Assembly (NCBI RefSeq): GCF_013449725.1
Contig: NZ_JACCFF010000001.1
Span: 1,984,001 to 2,048,000, forward strand
From: Mycobacteroides sp. LB1
GTDB lineage: Bacteria; Actinomycetota; Actinomycetes; Mycobacteriales; Mycobacteriaceae
Length of the DNA: 64,000 bases
Reading direction: 5' to 3'
Shown: one piece after another, positions 8,569 to 17,060 of the stretch
Position numbering within the stretch: position 1 is the stretch's first letter
Layout: each line of letters opens with the position of its first letter
Position numbers and translations under genes: made by a program
The notes under the pieces: generated by a model
Databases searched by the model: none
What the model saw: only the letters and a program-made list of their open reading frames with translations
What the model was told of the DNA's origin: nothing

Positions 8569-8988
8569 ATGACCTCGATCCACGATCCGTCCATCCGCCG
8601 GTTCCTCGACTCGACCCCCGCTCTGGTGGGGCAACTCGGTTACCTCGGACCCGACGGACGACCGCTGATTCTGCCCATCTGGTATCAGCTGGCCGACGAT
8701 CACCTACAGTTCGTCACTCATCTGAACAGCTTGAAAGTCAGGGCATTACAACGTGATCCGCGCGTGGTGATCACCGTGGCGACACCGACCGAGCCTTACC
8801 GCTATGTGCAGGTTCAGGGCGATGCCAAGGTGGACCCCGACGAATCGACGGTCCGCGCCACCCTGATCGATATCACCGCCCGGTATCTGGGAGCAGCCCG
8901 CGCCGAGGCCTACGTTCACGAGCATCACAGTGCGCCCGGCGAGGCTCTCGTGCGTATCCATCCCCTCCGCGTCCACTCGGCGCTCTGA
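8569..8988 (+). CDS. PPOX-class (F420- or FMN-dependent) oxidoreductase family protein
   Basis: A 139-residue split-barrel protein of the pyridoxamine 5'-phosphate oxidase-like superfamily. Seen: the opening barrel strands LGYLGPDGRPLILPIWYQ and LQFVTHLNSLKVRALQRDPRV, followed by YRYVQVQGDAKV, the order typical of mycobacterial F420/FMN-binding PPOX proteins. A GAGGA ribosome site precedes the ATG. It is 19 bases upstream of the AqdC-like gene on the same strand, so the two probably form a two-gene operon. The substrate is unknown; co-transcription suggests detoxification or reduction of a ring compound, which is speculative. Confidence 0.78.
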   Translation: MTSIHDPSIRRFLDSTPALVGQLGYLGPDGRPLILPIWYQLADDHLQFVTHLNSLKVRALQRDPRVVITVATPTEPYRYVQVQGDAKVDPDESTVRATLIDITARYLGAARAEAYVHEHHSAPGEALVRIHPLRVHSAL

Positions 8989-9007
8989 CATTCCGGGGAG
9001 GCTCACG

Positions 9008-9820
9008 ATGTACACCATCACCATCAACGGCGCACAGATCAGCTTCGACGACCAGGGGCTCGACGACGGACCCGCGATCCTGCTGCTCAGCGGCTGGGGA
9101 CACGACCACCGCGCGTATGACGAGCTACTGCCCCACCTCGTCCCGCACCACCGCGTCCTTCGCATGGACTGGCGTGGCCATGGGATCGACCGCACGCCGG
9201 TTGCCGATTTTGGTCTTGCAGAACAGGTTTCAGATGTCATCGGACTACTCGATGCCCTGAGCGTGCAGACAATTGTCCCCGTGGCTCATGCCCATGCCGG
9301 GTGGACGGCGCTGGAACTCGCCGAACTTCTCGGCGCCGTGCGGGTGCCTTCCGTCATGATTGTGGACCTGATCATGACACCGGCTCCTGCCGAATTCCTT
9401 AGCGGTATCAGGGCATTCCGCGATCCGGAAGGCTGGCAGTCCAGCCGGTTGGGGTTTCTCCGAGCGTGGCTGGCCGGTAGCGGCAATGCGGCCGTCAATC
9501 GGCATATCCGCTCGGAGATGGGCGGATTCGGGTTCGACGTGTGGGCACGCGCCGGACGCGTCATCGAGGATGCGTACGCCACCTGGGGCTCACCGATGTC
9601 GCGCATGGAAAAGCTAACCGAATCCCGGCCCGTTCATCACATCTTCTGCAACCCCGAACGCACTGCGTACGACGATCTGCACGACGAGTTCCGATCACGC
9701 AATCCGTGGTTCAGCTACACGCGCCTGGCTGGCACCACGCATTTCCCGCAGTTGGAACTGCCTGCCCAGGCTGCGAAGGAAATCGACACGTTAATCAGCG
9801 CGACCAATCGACCTCACTGA
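9008..9820 (+). CDS. Alpha/beta-hydrolase-fold 2,4-dioxygenase, AqdC/Hod-like
   Basis: A 270-residue protein that aligns by eye along its length with cofactor-free 1H-3-hydroxy-4-oxoquinaldine 2,4-dioxygenases (Hod of Arthrobacter; AqdC, which cleaves the Pseudomonas quinolone signal). Shared landmarks: PAILLLSGWGHDHRAY, WRGHG, RVIEDAYATWGSPM, RPVHHIF and the catalytic His in GTTHFPQLEL. The nucleophile-elbow position, Ser in Hod (SHSHGGW), is Ala here (AHAHAGW); this family does not depend on that Ser as a covalent nucleophile, so activity remains plausible. GGGGAGG precedes the ATG. Expected role is ring opening of 3-hydroxy-4-quinolones with release of carbon monoxide. The partner genes aqdA and aqdB are not in the window. 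Confidence 0.75.
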   Translation: MYTITINGAQISFDDQGLDDGPAILLLSGWGHDHRAYDELLPHLVPHHRVLRMDWRGHGIDRTPVADFGLAEQVSDVIGLLDALSVQTIVPVAHAHAGWTALELAELLGAVRVPSVMIVDLIMTPAPAEFLSGIRAFRDPEGWQSSRLGFLRAWLAGSGNAAVNRHIRSEMGGFGFDVWARAGRVIEDAYATWGSPMSRMEKLTESRPVHHIFCNPERTAYDDLHDEFRSRNPWFSYTRLAGTTHFPQLELPAQAAKEIDTLISATNRPH

Positions 9821-9852
9821 CCCGTCATTGTTTTCAGGGTGGCGCCGGCGGT

Positions 9853-10690
<838 letters not shown>

Positions 10691-11115
10691 GAGACGGGAC
10701 GCTAACAACCAGCTTGACGACCTACCAAAATATGTGGCTTCCGTCATATTTGCTGTAAATTATGACGGGAATTACTGTCCGCCAACGTCTTACTGATTAC
10801 GGTAGCGCATGTGTAGTGGTTCGTCTAGTCAGGCAAAATCGCAGGACATCATGGGTTTATTGAATGTTCCACGACTTCGATTCATAATTTGCTGCACCCT
10901 AACCACATTGGTCACTTTTCCTGCACATCTGCGCATCTCTTGTATTAACGCAGGAAATTTTCTGTTACCTATCCCACCTTTCAGCCGGCACACGTCCCAC
11001 TCCTTGAGACGCCAGGCGCGCTACCACTTTCGCCGATCCGTGCGTTCCGATTCCGCATGAAATAGACGGAATGCCCACTTATCGCGGACGATGGCCGCGC
11101 GCCCCGACTCAAGCA

Positions 11116-11301
11116 TGTGAATCCGCTACCCGCCCAAAGGTTTGTGCCGTGTGGATCTCCCGCACGCACCACTGACGCCCGGATAGGGCTCGTCAAATAG
11201 TGCACCTCGGCGTAGTGCTCAAGGTCTTCACCTGACAGGTCAGCGGCGGGCATATCGTGAATATCTCGACAAGCCTTGTCGATCAGGATAATTCGCAAAT
11301 T
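11116..11301 (-). pseudogene. Relic resembling the C-terminus of a nitronate monooxygenase
   Basis: On the minus strand the frame reads through DMPAADLSGEDLEHYAEVHY, then LTSPIRASVVRAGDPHG and TNLWAGSGF. The GDP-x-x-x-NLWAG pattern and the preceding LT-P-R segment resemble the end of 2-nitropropane dioxygenase/nitronate monooxygenase proteins. Nothing of the FMN-binding barrel is visible on either side. Assigned by memory of the family ending only, so tentative. Confidence 0.4.
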
Positions 11302-11437
11302 CCGCGGTGTCGGCCTGATTGACCGAGAGTGGTCTATACGCGGTGTCGCGGTCTGCACGTCGACGGTGGACAGAGCACCGGACATTGAAATTCACAGCAG
11401 CGCAACGGCAATCGAAAAACATACGAGATCAGGGCAG

Positions 11438-11491
11438 TGGCGACACCAAGTGAGGATCGTTAGCAGATCGCTCACTACCAAGTGTCGCCAC
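11438..11491. terminator. Long imperfect inverted repeat, possible terminator or recombination site
   Basis: GTGGCGACAC at 11438-11447 pairs with GTGTCGCCAC at 11482-11491, and AGTGAG at 11450-11455 pairs with CTCACT at 11471-11476, leaving a loop of about 15 bases. It lies 15 bases past the stop of the small secreted protein gene (minus strand), where a transcription terminator would be expected. No T-run follows. The arms overlap the 13-bp direct repeat, so a recombination role is also possible. Confidence 0.45.
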
Positions 11492-11505
11492 CACTCGCCG
11501 GGCGG

Positions 11506-11811
11506 CTAGCAGGCCAACGTGACGTACGCGACCTTCTGCCCGGCGCTGGGAACCGTCGTCGGCTGGTTCCGCATGTTCCGTCCCGGTTGCACATTCGAGA
11601 CCCCGGACTGCCGTGTCACTCCTTGGACAGTGCACTCCGCCGGATGGTCCGACCCCACCTTGGTGACGATCACCCGGTACCCGTTGGATTTGAGGTCGCT
11701 GATGACGGCGTCCGTATCCGACGTGGGTCCTGCGAATGCAGCGGCCGCTGTCGCCAAGGACAGTCCTGCGGCGCCAACTACTGCGAGCGTCGCGGTCATG
11801 ATCTTCTTCAT
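11506..11811 (-). CDS. Small secreted protein of unknown function
   Basis: A 101-residue protein with a clear signal peptide: MKK, then a hydrophobic Ala-rich core, with likely cleavage after AFA near residue 27. The mature 74 residues include two cysteines (AECTVQ and the C-terminal YVTLAC) that could form a disulfide. GAAGGAGC lies upstream of the ATG at 11811. It follows the 92-residue secreted protein gene by 50 bases on the same strand, so they may be co-transcribed. I know of similar tiny secreted proteins in mycobacteria but cannot name a function. Confidence 0.8.
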   Translation of the reverse strand: MKKIMTATLAVVGAAGLSLATAAAAFAGPTSDTDAVISDLKSNGYRVIVTKVGSDHPAECTVQGVTRQSGVSNVQPGRNMRNQPTTVPSAGQKVAYVTLAC

Positions 11812-11861
11812 GGGTGGTGCTCCTTCTGCGTCTTCGAAGATGAAGCCACTAGACGTGGTTA

Positions 11862-12140
11862 CTAACCGTTGTTCTTGTTGGTGCCATACGGCACGTGCGG
11901 GTTGGTGCCCAGCGGGACCAGCGGGTTGGCACCTTCGTAAGTCGGCTGGTGCACACCCTGCTCGTAGACCACGTCCCCGGGCGCCACGCACGGGCGCAGC
12001 TCGGTGGCGTTGACGCTGGTCTCGCTGGCGTAACACACGGGGGGAGGCGTCGGACCCGCCAACGCTATCGGTGCGCCCATGATGCCGACCGCGAGCGCGA
12101 TACCGGCGCCGCCGAGGATTGCAGTGAGGGACTTCTTCAT
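11862..12140 (-). CDS. Small secreted proline/asparagine-rich protein of unknown function
   Basis: A 92-residue protein with a signal peptide (MKKSLTAILGGAGIALAVGI) and likely cleavage after ALA near residue 28. The mature part has two cysteines and a short imperfect repeat near the end: NPLVPLGTN, then NPHVPYGTN, then KNNG. GGAAGGAAA precedes the ATG. It is the first gene of the small secreted pair on the minus strand. The repeated VP-x-GTN units are unusual and suggest an extended, wall-exposed tail. No family is assigned. Confidence 0.8.
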   Translation of the reverse strand: MKKSLTAILGGAGIALAVGIMGAPIALAGPTPPPVCYASETSVNATELRPCVAPGDVVYEQGVHQPTYEGANPLVPLGTNPHVPYGTNKNNG

Positions 12141-12382
12141 GTGGTGTTTCCTTCCGCTCGGTCAAATTGCTAATGGCCCGGGAAGTGAATGTCACTTGCC
12201 GAAGACATCAACGTTGATGCATTCACCCAGTTCAACGGCTTCAGAGGTCACCCAGTTCCCAACTTATGAGATGTTCGGCTGATTCTCAGCTAAATCTCAG
12301 AGTACCCCATGGGGGTTAGGGTCTGGGAAAGATGATATATAGCCGTTTACCTACCGTTAACCCGGGGTAACATTCCCAGGAT

Positions 12383-12398
12383 TAGATCAATTGATCTA
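12383..12398. promoter_or_regulatory. Perfect 16-bp palindrome, candidate TetR operator
   Basis: TAGATCAATTGATCTA is a perfect dyad ending 10 bases before the ATG of the TetR gene. A second, wider symmetry is formed by ATTAGATC (12381-12388) and GATCTAAT (12413-12420), which spans the start codon. Position and symmetry are those expected of an autoregulatory TetR-family operator. The 240 bases upstream, back to the secreted gene, hold nothing else I can identify. Confidence 0.65.
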
Positions 12399-12408
12399 CA
12401 CTTCGATC

Positions 12409-13035
12409 ATGCGATCTAATTCGGACCGCCCACCGACCTTCACGGAGGTCGCGCGCCGCGAGCAGATCGTCGCGTGCGCGATCGAAGTCATCGCGGAGGT
12501 GGGCTATCCACAGACCTCCATCCGCAAGATCGCCGAACGCGCCGGGATCGCGATGAGCGTGGTGCTGTATCACTTCGGATCCAAGGACGGACTCGTCGAG
12601 GCGGTGATCGCCGCGATGTACCAGTCGGCGCTCACCATCGTGGTGCCCGCGATGGACGCCGCGAGTACCCCCACCCAACAGCTTTCCGCGTATATCCGTT
12701 CCAGCATCACCTATTTCGATACCCACCGCGTGCAACTGACGGCACTCACCCAACTGGGGACGAGTTACAAACCCAGCGATGGTCGGCGCTTGGGCGACTT
12801 GGGACAGACACCTGAACTCGCCGAACAAATGACCGCGCTCGATCCATCAGCTATTCTCCGCGCGGGCCAGAAATCCGGCGAATTCGGCTCATTTCCAGTC
12901 GATTCCACTTCGATAGCGTTGCGAGGAGCGGTCAACGCCGTGGTCGAGAAGATCCTGAACGATCCCCAATTCGATGCGCTCGGCTATGCCGAGGACCTGG
13001 TAAAGATGTACACCCGAGTGGTCAGGAGAGTGTGA
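12409..13035 (+). CDS. TetR-family transcriptional regulator
   Basis: A 208-residue regulator starting at the ATG at 12409. The N-terminal helix-turn-helix is clear: ARREQIVACAIEVIAEVGY, then TSIRKIAERAGIAMSVVLYHF and GSKDGLVEAV, the standard TetR_N layout. The remaining 150 residues form the variable ligand-binding domain. A perfect palindrome lies immediately upstream, so it probably represses itself. The glycosyltransferase start overlaps the TetR stop (TGATG), making the pair an operon and the glycosyltransferase the likely regulated output. The ligand is unknown; a hydrophobic compound modified by the glycosyltransferase is a reasonable guess. Confidence 0.9.
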   Translation: MRSNSDRPPTFTEVARREQIVACAIEVIAEVGYPQTSIRKIAERAGIAMSVVLYHFGSKDGLVEAVIAAMYQSALTIVVPAMDAASTPTQQLSAYIRSSITYFDTHRVQLTALTQLGTSYKPSDGRRLGDLGQTPELAEQMTALDPSAILRAGQKSGEFGSFPVDSTSIALRGAVNAVVEKILNDPQFDALGYAEDLVKMYTRVVRRV

Positions 13036-14267
13036 TGGCCCAAGTAATCATCGCCGCCATCGGCAGTCACGGCGACGTCGCGCCGATGACCGGGATCGGC
13101 ACAAGCCTCAAACAAGCGGGCCATCATGTGACCATCGCAGCGTATGGCCGTTTTTCCTCCTTGATAACCAACTGCGGCTTGGATTTTCGGGCTATTGACG
13201 AACCCGGGGCGCAGCCCGAGGAGACCGACGTCAACGTCATGAAGGGCCTTGCCGATTTCCTCGCGCCACGTGGCATGAGGATGCTCGGCACCGCGCTGCT
13301 GACCGCGCTACGCGACGAACCCGCCGACATACTGCTGCTGTCACCCTTCTCGGAGCTGGCCGGGCATCCACTCGCCGAGGCGAAAGACATTCCCTCCGTT
13401 GGGATCCGGCTACAACCATTCTCTCCCACGGCCGCGTTTCCCCCGGCGGCACTCGGCGCCTGGTCGGCGGGCTCTGCTGGCAACCGTCTCGCCTCCCATA
13501 CCGGCGCCTGGCTTATCGACCGCCTCTACGGCGGGGTGGTGACCGGCTTCCGGCGAGATCTCGGTCTACCCAGCGTGGCCGCCAGATCGCTCCGCAGAAG
13601 GCGCACCGCAGCGAGCTGGCCAGTTCTGCACGGCTTCTCACCGCATATCGTGCCGCGCCCATCGGATTGGCGATCCGGCCTCGACGTCACCGGTTACTGG
13701 TGGCCGGCCGCCGATCCGCGGTGGCAGCCGTCGACCGAACTGATCGACTTTCTAGCCGCGGGTGATCCTCCGGTGTTCATCGGCCTCGGAAGCACGATGA
13801 CATCGACCGAACAGGCCGTGCGCATATCCGAGATCGCCCGGGAAACCTTGCACCGGGCCGGTACTCGGGGCATCGTCCAATCCGGATGGGCGGGACTCGA
13901 CGCATCCGCCGACGACATCCTGACGGTGGGCGAGGTACCTCACAGCTGGCTCTTCCCACAGACGGCAGCGGTGGTGCACCACTGCGGTGCCGGGACGACC
14001 GCAGCCGGGCTTCGCGCCGGAGTCCCGACCATCGCCGCGCCCGGCCTCGGCGATCAACCATTCTGGGCTCGGCGCCTCGATGAGCTCGGGCTCAGCGCCG
14101 CCACCATCCCGCAACGGTCTCTAACGGTCGAACGGCTTGCCACCGCGATCCACACCGCAGTCTCCGACGAGGAGCTCCAGGAACGTACCCGGCAAATCGC
14201 CGAAGTACTGACTGCCGAGGACGGTGCGGCGCAGGTAGTCCGTGTCGTCGACGAGCTGCTTCGATAG
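13035..14267 (+). CDS. UGT-like glycosyltransferase (GT1, MGT-type)
   Basis: A 410-residue GT-B glycosyltransferase. The ATG at 13035 overlaps the TetR stop; GGAG is six bases upstream. Seen: N-terminal AAIGSHGDVAPMTGIGTSL, typical of sterol/lipid and macrolide glycosyltransferases, and the C-terminal sugar-nucleotide motif VVHHCGAGTTAAGLRAGVPTI. It is only distantly similar to the two Gtf-type enzymes at 51857-54458. It could glycosylate the NRPS lipopeptide, a small-molecule ligand of the TetR, or a foreign compound for resistance. The operon with TetR favours a regulated detoxification or tailoring function. The sugar donor cannot be predicted. Confidence 0.88.
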   Translation: MAQVIIAAIGSHGDVAPMTGIGTSLKQAGHHVTIAAYGRFSSLITNCGLDFRAIDEPGAQPEETDVNVMKGLADFLAPRGMRMLGTALLTALRDEPADILLLSPFSELAGHPLAEAKDIPSVGIRLQPFSPTAAFPPAALGAWSAGSAGNRLASHTGAWLIDRLYGGVVTGFRRDLGLPSVAARSLRRRRTAASWPVLHGFSPHIVPRPSDWRSGLDVTGYWWPAADPRWQPSTELIDFLAAGDPPVFIGLGSTMTSTEQAVRISEIARETLHRAGTRGIVQSGWAGLDASADDILTVGEVPHSWLFPQTAAVVHHCGAGTTAAGLRAGVPTIAAPGLGDQPFWARRLDELGLSAATIPQRSLTVERLATAIHTAVSDEELQERTRQIAEVLTAEDGAAQVVRVVDELLR

Positions 14268-14277
14268 GGCCTGGGAC

Positions 14278-14809
14278 TCAGTCCGGAATTCGGTGGACAT
14301 CATCCTGGGGTTGGGCCGAGGACAACGCACGAATCCCCCACAACGCCTTCGCCAACACCAGATAGCTAGCCGGACTGGCGAAGTCGAGTCCTCCGAGTAG
14401 TTGTTTGAGCATGGTCAACACATCCCAGTAGATGCGCTCGCAGATCAAGGTAGTGCCGTCGAAGATGAAGTAGGCGGTCATGCGCACCTTGAAACTGCTG
14501 CCCGTCGCGGGTACCGCACCGAACGGCCCCCTGTGCGTCCCAAAGAGATAGAACTCGCAAACCACCGCGTCATCGGTGTGGCGGAGACGAATCATTACGT
14601 GCCGCTGATCCGGAAACGCGATCCGGGTGTCGATGTAGTACTGCCGTACCTCGTCATGGCCGTCGTACACCACACCGAGCGGAAATCAGCTCGTACCGCG
14701 GGTGTGGAAACGTTGCGAGCACGGCGTCCCAGTTCTGCTCGACCTCATCGTGGAAGTGGTCGCGAACCGTCTCCCGGGCCGATTCGGACCGCCGTCCTGC
14801 AGTGTGCAC
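14278..14809 (-). pseudogene. SnoaL/NTF2-like protein gene with a one-base frameshift
   Basis: A GTG at 14809 opens a frame encoding SARETVRDHFHDEVEQNWD and continuing to RYELI. There the frame runs into junk and stops, while the next frame resumes with PLGVVYDGHDEV and reads to the TGA at 14278. Removing one T from the run at 14683-14685 (AAA on the plus strand) joins both halves into one coherent protein of about 176 residues. The C-terminal part (FPDQRH, VCEFYLFGTHRG, AYFIFDG) is typical of SnoaL-like cyclase/isomerase-fold proteins. It is either an inactivated gene or a sequencing error. It converges with the glycosyltransferase gene. Confidence 0.75.
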
Positions 14810-14915
14810 GTTCCATGAATGTCCACAAGGTATACAGAGCAGGGCTCAACGCCTCGGCGTTGAGGGCTGGCGATACGCTCCTCGATACGTACCAACGGCG
14901 GACGGATCAGACATC

Positions 14916-15869
14916 ATGCCTCTTGTGGCCGCGATACAGCTCGACGCGACACTCGGCGACATTCCAGCCAATCTCTCTGCGTGCGAACGACTGGCCGACG
15001 AGGCCGGCCAGCGGGGTGCCAAGATCATCGCCCTCCCCGAGTTCTTCTCTACCGGAATCGGTTTCACCGAGGCACTGATCGATGCCGCACTGCCTCCGGA
15101 AGGAGCGGCAACCACACTGCTCAGCACGCTCGCCCGGCGGTATCAAGCCCTCGTCGGTGGCTCCTTCCTGTGCCGCGATCCCGATGGCGAGGTCCGCAAC
15201 GCGTATCTTCTCGCCGATCCGAGTGGCGTCGTCGGACGGCATGACAAGGACCTACCCACCATGTGGGAGAACGCATTCTATGTGGGCGGCACGGACGACG
15301 GTGTGCTCACCGCCGGTCAGCACCAGATCGGTGCCGCCGTGTGCTGGGAGCTGATGCGCACCCAGACCGCTCGCCGCCTCCGCGGCCGAGTAGACCTCGC
15401 CATGACGGGCTCGGGCTGGTGGTCGGTGCCGTCCTGGACACCTCGCACGCTCTTCGATCGCATCGAGCGCACCAATGCCGCCACTGCCCGAGCCGCAGCC
15501 GCATCATTCGCTCAGTACATCGGTGCGCCGGTGGTACATGCTGCCCATGCGGGCCCGCTGACATGTGCAATGCCGTGGCTGCCCATGCCATACCGGGGCC
15601 ACTTCGAAGGCTCAACGCTGATCGCCACGCCTACCGGCGAAATACTGGCCGAACGGCGCGCCGCCGACGGGCCCGGGATAGTTCTTGCCGAAGTAGCGAT
15701 TGGTCGGGCTCAACCCACTCTTTCAGTACCCGAAGGATTTTGGTTACACAAACGCGGCGCTCTGCCGACCGCCGTATGGCACTACCAGCGCTGGCATGGC
15801 CGCCGTTGGTACCGACGACACGTCGCAGGACGACCCGCCAAACTTGTGGAAGAAGGACAGGTGCGATGA
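14916..15869 (+). CDS. Carbon-nitrogen hydrolase (nitrilase superfamily)
   Basis: A 317-residue protein. The catalytic triad is visible: Glu in IIALPEFFSTG, Lys in GRHDKDLPT and Cys in GAAVCWELMR. These enzymes hydrolyse nitriles or amides or transfer acyl groups from amides. The C-terminal tail beyond residue 285 is rich in Trp, Arg and His and is unusual. The ATG at 14916 is preceded by no strong ribosome site. The stop overlaps the next gene's start by four bases (ATGA), so it is coupled to a small membrane protein. Because it lies beside the NRPS locus it could be an amide-forming or amide-cleaving tailoring enzyme; this is inference only. Confidence 0.82.
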   Translation: MPLVAAIQLDATLGDIPANLSACERLADEAGQRGAKIIALPEFFSTGIGFTEALIDAALPPEGAATTLLSTLARRYQALVGGSFLCRDPDGEVRNAYLLADPSGVVGRHDKDLPTMWENAFYVGGTDDGVLTAGQHQIGAAVCWELMRTQTARRLRGRVDLAMTGSGWWSVPSWTPRTLFDRIERTNAATARAAAASFAQYIGAPVVHAAHAGPLTCAMPWLPMPYRGHFEGSTLIATPTGEILAERRAADGPGIVLAEVAIGRAQPTLSVPEGFWLHKRGALPTAVWHYQRWHGRRWYRRHVAGRPAKLVEEGQVR

Positions 15870-16309
15870 CCACTGCCGGATATGTGCTCAGCTCCGACAC
15901 CGCCATAACACTGCTCGCGGCGGGGCTCATCTTCCTTCTCTCGCTCGGACTTGGCGTCTGGAAGTACCGACAAATGATCACCAGTCCTAACCATCTCGCT
16001 CATCCCTATGTCGATATCGCGCATCGAGCCGCACTGCTCTACGCGTTCGCCACGTTGCTCACCGCAGTTTTCGTCGAGCTGAGCGCCTGGCCCGGTTGGG
16101 TGAATCTCACGGCCGCGATGGTGCTGGTGTTCTTTTTCGTGGCGGCCATCGTGAGCTACATCGTCCACGGGGCGTTGCGCGACACCACCAATCAGCTCGA
16201 AAAGCCCAGCGCTGGACTGTACCTGGCGATGGCGCTGCTCATCGCCGGAGAGACAGGCGGATTCGCAGTACTGCTCGCTGGATTCATACGTGCCCAATGG
16301 TTCTCGTGA
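15866..16309 (+). CDS. Four-helix membrane protein of unknown function
   Basis: A 147-residue integral membrane protein. Hydrophobic stretches at about residues 14-32, 53-74, 79-101 and 121-141 suggest four transmembrane segments, with KYRQM and a conserved-looking PHxxAHPYVDIAHR loop between helices one and two. It overlaps the nitrilase-family gene, implying coupled expression. No family recognised. It ends 15 bases from the convergent ICMT-like gene. A role in membrane recruitment of the nitrilase is possible but unsupported. Confidence 0.78.
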   Translation: MTTAGYVLSSDTAITLLAAGLIFLLSLGLGVWKYRQMITSPNHLAHPYVDIAHRAALLYAFATLLTAVFVELSAWPGWVNLTAAMVLVFFFVAAIVSYIVHGALRDTTNQLEKPSAGLYLAMALLIAGETGGFAVLLAGFIRAQWFS

Positions 16310-16324
16310 CAGCCCGCGCAGCGG

Positions 16325-16999
16325 TCACCACATATATGGCACCAGGCGATAGCGAGCTTTCTGCGCGTACTCAAGGTATCCGTCCAACTCTTCGGCAAGC
16401 AGCTTTTCTTCGTCGCGGATGCGCACGATAAGCACGATCAGGCCAGGTATGACGGAGACGAGCCCCCAATAGGAGCCGAGCGCAAGGGGGAAGCCGATTA
16501 CCGTGACCACATTGCCGGTGTACATGGGGTGGCGTACCAGCCCGTACAGACCGGTGGAGACGAGAGTCTGGCCTGTCTCCACCTGGACGGTGGAGGCCGC
16601 GAAGCTGTTCTGAATGACCACCAGGCTCGTCACACCCAGCCCAACTGCCACCAAAACCTCACCAACCACGCAGATTACCGCCGGCGCCGACGTCCAGCCA
16701 AAGCGGTGGTCAAGGGCGCTGATCACCACCATTGCTGCCAGCGACAAGTACCAGCCGCCGATAAGAACCTTTTGCACCGTTCGGGTTTCTGCCACCGGCC
16801 CCGCGTGCTTACGCCGCTCATGCGCAGCGGGGTTTACCTGCTGCAGGTACATGGTGGGGATCCACGTCGAAAGTGCGAATACCGCCAGAAAAGCCCATGC
16901 TTGCCAGTAGTTGAACGTTCCGGCGAGCAGGAACAGCACCAAGCCGAAGACAACGAGCTCAACGAGCCCGAATGCCAACACTTTTGCAATGGCTTTCAC
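16325..16999 (-). CDS. Isoprenylcysteine carboxyl methyltransferase (ICMT/PEMT)-family membrane methyltransferase
   Basis: A 224-residue membrane protein. The start is set at a GTG at 16999 because AGGAG lies five bases upstream; an ATG at 17014 is the alternative. Several hydrophobic helices are followed by the family's SAM-binding ending: LVSTGLYGLVRHPMYTGN and a final RIRDEEKLLAEELDGYLEYA segment. Family members methylate carboxyl or phospholipid head groups at the membrane. It follows the second NRPS by about 60 bases on the same strand, so it is probably the last gene of the mbtH-NRPS operon. A methyl-ester cap on the peptide carboxyl terminus is an attractive inference, since no thioesterase domain is present. 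Confidence 0.82.
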   Translation of the reverse strand: MKAIAKVLAFGLVELVVFGLVLFLLAGTFNYWQAWAFLAVFALSTWIPTMYLQQVNPAAHERRKHAGPVAETRTVQKVLIGGWYLSLAAMVVISALDHRFGWTSAPAVICVVGEVLVAVGLGVTSLVVIQNSFAASTVQVETGQTLVSTGLYGLVRHPMYTGNVVTVIGFPLALGSYWGLVSVIPGLIVLIVRIRDEEKLLAEELDGYLEYAQKARYRLVPYMW

Positions 17000-17060
17000 G
17001 GATTCTCCTGTCATCCTTCGCAGCATCGAATGTCCGCCACCGGGTGGCGGGCGTCGCGGC

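Larger units (their letters stand above)
10691..11505. other. 815-bp stretch without an intact gene
   Basis: The first 300 bases (10740-11000) are noticeably AT-richer than the surroundings and contain no convincing coding frame. The rest contains a relic of a nitronate monooxygenase C-terminus (about 11116-11301, minus), the right copy of the 13-bp repeat and the inverted repeat downstream of the small secreted gene. The 83-residue plus-strand frame at 10809 has no recognisable features and is not called. Confidence 0.6.

Noticed and set aside
10809-11060. 83-residue plus-strand frame in the AT-rich gap
   Set aside because: No ribosome site, cysteine- and serine-rich composition, and no recognisable domain.
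14802-14915. N-terminal extension of the nitrilase-family gene
   Set aside because: The extra 38 residues overlap the start of the divergent SnoaL gene and lack nitrilase similarity; MPLVAAIQLD is the usual opening strand of the family.
15263-15865. Upstream part of a 348-residue plus-strand frame containing the small membrane protein
   Set aside because: It is out of frame with the nitrilase gene it overlaps and is Arg/Ser/Cys-rich; only the part from the ATG at 15866 is coding.
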